A stretch of 11,999 bases of DNA. Source: JBBSJV01 sp038256935 (GTDB taxonomy: Bacteria > Patescibacteriota > JACMRA01). The notes beneath the pieces were generated by a model, which was not told where the DNA came from, made no database searches, and saw only the letters and a list, made by a program, of their open reading frames with translations. A program made the translations under genes and the position numbers. Numbering within the stretch: the first letter of the stretch is position 1; every line of letters starts with the position of its first letter. Where the stretch lies: assembly GCA_038256935.1 (NCBI GenBank), contig JBBSJV010000042.1, forward strand, positions 1-11,999, written 5' to 3'. Of the stretch, positions 8,513 to 11,999 are shown piece after piece.

Positions 8513-10345
8513 TTGACTAAAATGCTAACAGTGGTCTTAAATTTAAGGAACAAACTATTATCTATGTTTAGAAGAATCCTACTAGTCTTTTCAGACGGTG
8601 AATTACGTATCAAATTATTTCAAATCATTGGCTTACTCGTTGTAGCAAGGTTGCTTGCTCATGTACCTATTCCTGTTTTATCAATTCAAGATATTTCACC
8701 TTTAATTGAAAGTGATCAAGTCTTTGGTCTTTTAAATGTTATTTCAGGTGGAGCATATGGAAGACTGTCCTTTGTCATGCTTGGAGTAGGTCCTTACATC
8801 ACAGCCTCAATTGTCATGCAATTACTTGGTGTAATCGTTCCTCGTATCAGAGAATTGCAAAGAGAAGAGGGGGAGCAAGGACAGCAAAAAGTAAATCGCT
8901 GGACTCGTTATATTGTAGTTCCCTTAGCAGCTCTAAATGCTTGGGGTATTTTGCAATTTTTATCTAGTGGTGCAGCTGATCAATCTGGAGGTGTTACAAT
9001 CAACCTTCCCGAAGTTCTTACAAGAACAGGGGCAGCTTTTGATGGAGAAGCTTTTTGGTATTGGTTTGCAGTTATTGCTTCCATGACTGCTGGTAGTATT
9101 ATCATGATGTGGATTGGAGAGTTAATTACTGAATACAAAATGGGTAATGGTATTTCACTGCTTATCCTTTCAGGTATTGTAGCCAGACTTCCATCACAAT
9201 TAAGAGAGTTTGGTAGATACTCAGCTCCAACTTTCTCTGATCTCTTTAGTAGATTTGATATTAATAAACTATTTGATTGGAACGTGTGGAAAGCATTTTT
9301 ATTTGATAACCCAACTTGGGAACCGATCAGAATATCATTCCTTTTCCTTTTAGTTTTTGTTGTTACCTTACTTTTAGTGGTATTTGTAAACGATGCAGTT
9401 AGAAGATTAATAGTAATTTATTCAAGACGTGGCCACTCAGAAGGAAAGTCTAGAACCATGTCTAGTGTACAAGCTGATCTTCCGATCAAGGTTAATATTG
9501 CTGGTGTACTTCCAATCATCTTTGCAGTTTCCTTTATTCTTTTTCCAACTATTGTCTCTAGATTTTTCTTTACTGCCAATGTGCCTGTAATTCGAGACGG
9601 GGCAGAAAGTGTAGCTACCTACCTCAGCACAAATCCATCTCAGGCTGTACCAACTGGGGAATTACCACCAAGTTTTCTTGATGTGTTTTATACAAAGGAT
9701 GCTAATAAGCTTGCAAATGCTAGAAGCTTTGATAGAACTGAAGGTCAAGACATCTTAGGTTTTCAAATTACTACAATGACTTATGATGAAAATTTAAGCT
9801 TGTCAGAAAATCCTAGTGAAGAAGAGCAGAGAGCATTTGATCAAAATGAATCAAAAAAAGATGTCCAAAATATATTATTCAAAGACACTTTCTTGCAATT
9901 CTCACTTCCTTCAACTGATTTAGGTTTCTTACCTCAATTTGCTTTGTATTGGGATGGGGTTTTGGCTTATACATTCTTCTACTTCTTCTTAATCATCTTC
10001 TTTACCTACTTCTATAGTTCTACAGTTGCCTTCAAAACCGACGAAGTGGCTGAGAACTTACAAAAATCTGGAGCATATATTCCAGGCTACCGCCCAGGTC
10101 AACAAACCATGGACTATCTAAGTTACATCTCCAATAGATTAAACGTAGCAGGTAGTTTGTTTTTAGCTCTTATCGCTATTGTACCTTTGATGTTTAATCA
10201 AAATTTCCAATTCGGAGACGGTACTTTGACTGGTATTGTAGGTGGAACAACTCTATTGATCCTAGTGTCTGTAACTATTGAAACCTTGAAGCAAATTGAA
10301 GCTCAAGCAACAGCAGTCGATTACGATAGGTTTACAAAATATTAA
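8513..10345 (+). CDS. secY: Preprotein translocase subunit SecY with an enlarged extracytoplasmic loop
   Basis: SecY is the protein-conducting channel of the general secretion pathway, working with SecE and SecA in the cytoplasmic membrane. Recognisable blocks in order: 'ELRIKLFQIIGLLVVARLLAHVPIP' (TM1), 'GVGPYITASIVMQLL' (TM2), 'REEGEQGQQKVNRWTRY' (cytoplasmic loop), 'GNGISLLIL', 'VNDAVRRLIVIYSRRG', 'LPIKVNIAGVLPIIFA' (TM7) and 'ENLQKSGAYIPGYRPGQQT'. It has 610 residues against about 440 usually. Most of the excess is an acidic insertion between TM7 and TM8 (residues about 353-482); the 223-272 loop is also long. Starts: TTG 8513, ATG 8522 or ATG 8564. The last gives 'MFRRILLVFSDGELR', closest to ordinary SecY N-termini, and has AAGGA 14 bases upstream, so the true protein may be 593 residues. 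Neither rplO nor adk, its usual neighbours, is present. Confidence 0.95.
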   Translation: MTKMLTVVLNLRNKLLSMFRRILLVFSDGELRIKLFQIIGLLVVARLLAHVPIPVLSIQDISPLIESDQVFGLLNVISGGAYGRLSFVMLGVGPYITASIVMQLLGVIVPRIRELQREEGEQGQQKVNRWTRYIVVPLAALNAWGILQFLSSGAADQSGGVTINLPEVLTRTGAAFDGEAFWYWFAVIASMTAGSIIMMWIGELITEYKMGNGISLLILSGIVARLPSQLREFGRYSAPTFSDLFSRFDINKLFDWNVWKAFLFDNPTWEPIRISFLFLLVFVVTLLLVVFVNDAVRRLIVIYSRRGHSEGKSRTMSSVQADLPIKVNIAGVLPIIFAVSFILFPTIVSRFFFTANVPVIRDGAESVATYLSTNPSQAVPTGELPPSFLDVFYTKDANKLANARSFDRTEGQDILGFQITTMTYDENLSLSENPSEEEQRAFDQNESKKDVQNILFKDTFLQFSLPSTDLGFLPQFALYWDGVLAYTFFYFFLIIFFTYFYSSTVAFKTDEVAENLQKSGAYIPGYRPGQQTMDYLSYISNRLNVAGSLFLALIAIVPLMFNQNFQFGDGTLTGIVGGTTLLILVSVTIETLKQIEAQATAVDYDRFTKY

Positions 10346-10366
10346 TCAATTGGTTAATATTAAATC

Positions 10367-10777
10367 ATGGATATACAAAATTGGTTCTTTTCTTCCAAAG
10401 GTAAGTTAATACTTTTTGTAATAATTCTATCAATGTCATGGATTAATATCTTTTATCAGATAAATATCTATTCTTGTAGTCAAATCAATGAGCAAGTAAC
10501 CAAACAGAATGAAGAGTATACTAGACAAATTTCCCAGTTTGAAAATCAAGAAGCCTATCAAAATAGCGCTCTATTTAAAGAGAAACAAATTAGAACAGAA
10601 GGTTACAAATATAGGGGGGAGACAGTTGTTGATGTTAGCAGTCTTGAAAAAGTACCCAATGAACCAAATTTGAATTATATACCTGATCAAGATAGTCAGA
10701 ATGCATCAAATTTACAAAGGTGGGTAGTTTTTTTGGAAAACATACAGTTAAGTGAGTCAACAATTAGTTGTATTTAG
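10367..10777 (+). CDS. FtsB/DivIC-like septum formation initiator protein
   Basis: FtsB/DivIC proteins are small bitopic membrane proteins that link the division complex by a coiled coil. This 136-residue protein has the right layout: a short cytoplasmic start, one membrane helix (about 13-31), then a Gln/Glu-rich helical segment (about 36-62). Residues 70-90, 'FKEKQIRTEGYKYRGETVVDV', match the family's 'ieeeAR.eLgl.kpGE.vv.i'. Near the C-terminus 'NLQRWVVFL' fits the 'nw.kWw.lff' ending I recall for CPR members. It starts 21 bases after the secY stop, probably in the same operon, with no Shine-Dalgarno. The C-terminal 'ENIQLSESTISCI' looks like an added tail. The family assignment rests on layout plus two weak motifs. 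Confidence 0.6.
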   Translation: MDIQNWFFSSKGKLILFVIILSMSWINIFYQINIYSCSQINEQVTKQNEEYTRQISQFENQEAYQNSALFKEKQIRTEGYKYRGETVVDVSSLEKVPNEPNLNYIPDQDSQNASNLQRWVVFLENIQLSESTISCI

Positions 10778-10894
10778 GAATTAAAATTCATTAAACGAGA
10801 TACATAACTTCTGTTAATACCTTTAGATAATTAGCTGACACAATGCTATTATTATTTACAAAATGAAAAAAATCAGAAACGCTAATATTATATT

Positions 10895-11725
10895 ATGCAT
10901 ACCTTTACAATCAAAGCTGAAAACCTAAATTTTGATTACGACGCGAAAACTCAAGTATTTGATAATCACTCTATAAATTTGAATATCCAAAATCAGCAAT
11001 CAAATAAGCTTTACGGAATAATTGGACCATCTGGAACTGGAAAAACCACTCTAATTTCAATTTTGGGAGGTCAACTTAAGCCAACACAGGGGTCAGTATT
11101 AGTAAATGATGTTAACATCTATGAGGTCAACGATATGGTGCGAAGGACATTACTTGGAATCCAAATGCAAACCTCTACATCGCTTAGGGGTAAATTGAAA
11201 TACAATTTACTATTTGGCCTACCTGTTAAAAACTTTACTGAAGATGAAAATGATCCTGAGACTATCTACAGCGACGACGAATTAATTGAGGTTTTAAATA
11301 AGGTTGGGTTGTGGGTGTTATTTAAAGACAAAGATGGTCTGGATACCTTAATTGGTGAAGGCGGGCTTAATCTTTCTGGGGGACAAAGGCAAAGACTAAA
11401 TTTTGCTGGACTATATCTTAGGGCTAAGTATTACAAACCAAAACTTTTACTCATTGATGAACCAACCAGTAGCTTAGATGAAATCAGCGAGCAAGCCATC
11501 ACTAATATGATTTTAGATCTTGCTAAAGACGCTTTGACTTTAGTAGTAGCACACAGACTCAAAACCTTGGAAGAAGCAGTAGGAATAATGGATACATCAT
11601 TGTTGGAGTCAGAGAAAGATCTAGGTTTTTATACTAAAAAAGAGCTAATGGATAAGACTAAATATTATCAAGATTTGATTGCTGGAAAAACTACCTTGGA
11701 CGGGGATTGGGATCAAAATAAATAA
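10895..11725 (+). CDS. Stand-alone ABC ATPase subunit
   Basis: All motifs of an active ABC nucleotide-binding domain are visible: Walker A G44-P-S-G-T-G-K-T51, Q-loop glutamine at 90 or 92, signature L160-S-G-G-Q164 followed by RQR, Walker B 'LLLIDE' (184-189) with the catalytic glutamate E189, D-loop SSLD (192-195) and H-loop H220. The 'LIGEGGLNLSGGQRQR' and 'VVAHRLKTLEEA' blocks resemble exporter-type (ABCB-like) ATPases. There is no membrane domain in the 276 residues and no permease gene adjacent in the window, so the partner is unknown. An acidic insert (about 114-130) precedes the helical subdomain and a C-terminal extension ends in 'KYYQDLIAGKTTLDGDWDQNK'. It starts after a 117-base gap without an obvious promoter, and the Nudix gene begins 3 bases after its stop. 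Confidence 0.9.
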   Translation: MHTFTIKAENLNFDYDAKTQVFDNHSINLNIQNQQSNKLYGIIGPSGTGKTTLISILGGQLKPTQGSVLVNDVNIYEVNDMVRRTLLGIQMQTSTSLRGKLKYNLLFGLPVKNFTEDENDPETIYSDDELIEVLNKVGLWVLFKDKDGLDTLIGEGGLNLSGGQRQRLNFAGLYLRAKYYKPKLLLIDEPTSSLDEISEQAITNMILDLAKDALTLVVAHRLKTLEEAVGIMDTSLLESEKDLGFYTKKELMDKTKYYQDLIAGKTTLDGDWDQNK

Positions 11726-11728
11726 TCT

Positions 11729-11999
11729 ATGTTAGAAAATCTAGCAATTTTTAGAGTCGTTACGGGTATGGTTCTTGTACATTCAAAAACAGGTAAAATA
11801 TTAATGCTTCAAAGATCTTCTGATGCAGGCAATCTTAGTAATAACTGGGAATTACCAGCAGGACATGTAAATACAGGTGAAGATATTGTAACTGGCTTGA
11901 AACGTGAGGTTTTTGAAGAAACTGGGATTGCTGAATTTCAGCTTAAAAATATACTTAGAGTAGTGGAATTACCCCCACTTGAAAATGAAAAAGAAGTTA
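11729..11999 (+). CDS. Nudix hydrolase, N-terminal part (3' end outside window)
   Basis: Nudix enzymes hydrolyse nucleoside diphosphates linked to another group, often to remove damaged or surplus nucleotides. The 90 visible residues contain a perfect Nudix box from G45 to I67: G-HVNTG-E-DIVTGLK-REVFEETGI, matching Gx5Ex7REUxEExGU, with the metal-binding glutamates of REVFEE present. It is preceded by the usual 'VLVHSKTGKILMLQRS' strand and 'NWELPAGHV'. The start ATG lies 3 bases after the ABC ATPase stop, so the two are co-transcribed and perhaps coupled. The frame is open to the window edge. Substrate cannot be told from this part; MutT-like or ADP-ribose-type activities are both possible. 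Confidence 0.9.
   Translation, partial: MLENLAIFRVVTGMVLVHSKTGKILMLQRSSDAGNLSNNWELPAGHVNTGEDIVTGLKREVFEETGIAEFQLKNILRVVELPPLENEKEV

Noticed and set aside
8513..8542. TTGACT with TTAAAT as a secY promoter
   Set aside because: The -10 match is poor, and the start it implies would cut off the only plausible ribosome-binding site at 8545-8549.
10835..10855. CTGACA with nearby TATTAT as a promoter for the ABC gene
   Set aside because: The spacer is only 6-9 bases and no -10 occurs at a normal distance.

Overview
The window reads as a compact, AT-rich bacterial chromosome segment, most likely from the Patescibacteria/CPR (ultra-small bacteria). Reasons: very tight packing with overlapping gene ends, almost no Shine-Dalgarno sequences, a solitary 23S rRNA gene, divergent housekeeping proteins (GrpE, SecY, FtsB-like, bL28) and several short membrane or secreted proteins of kinds I associate with CPR genomes. 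The standard genetic code fits: long genes are open throughout, and the twelve visible stops are seven TAA, five TAG and no TGA. I cannot assign a phylum within CPR.

Layout. 1-352: the 3' end of a fatty-acid desaturase gene. 437-1307: a promoter, tRNA-Tyr(GTA), tRNA-Gly(TCC) and a divergent grpE, probably one transcript. 1328-2146 (minus): an intact reading frame for only the N-terminal wedge part of RecG, ending just before the ATPase. 2147-3049 (plus): an SPFH/band 7 membrane protein resembling HIR-type proteins, whose ATG abuts the recG-like ATG. 3046-4118 (minus): a two-gene operon of a four-helix membrane protein and an anchored pseudopilin-like protein.

4248-7414: a 23S rRNA gene with its own promoter and no 16S or 5S beside it. 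Its leader and trailer are complementary over 32 base pairs, giving a clear pre-23S processing stem. 20 bases after that stem starts rpmB (bL28), followed by a membrane-anchored 'sunset'-like protein, a cupin gene cut by an in-frame TAA, secY with a large extracytoplasmic insertion, and an FtsB/DivIC-like division protein, all on the plus strand. 10895-11999: a stand-alone ABC ATPase and a Nudix hydrolase cut by the window edge.

The content is mainly core cell biology: translation (23S, bL28, two tRNAs), protein folding and export (GrpE, SecY), envelope and division (SPFH, pseudopilin-like, FtsB-like, desaturase) and nucleotide clean-up (Nudix). I see no CRISPR array, transposon, phage or obvious defence island. 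The best leads are the self-contained 23S unit and its link to rpmB, the wedge-only RecG, the enlarged SecY loop, the interrupted cupin gene and the uncleaved pseudopilin/membrane-protein pair.
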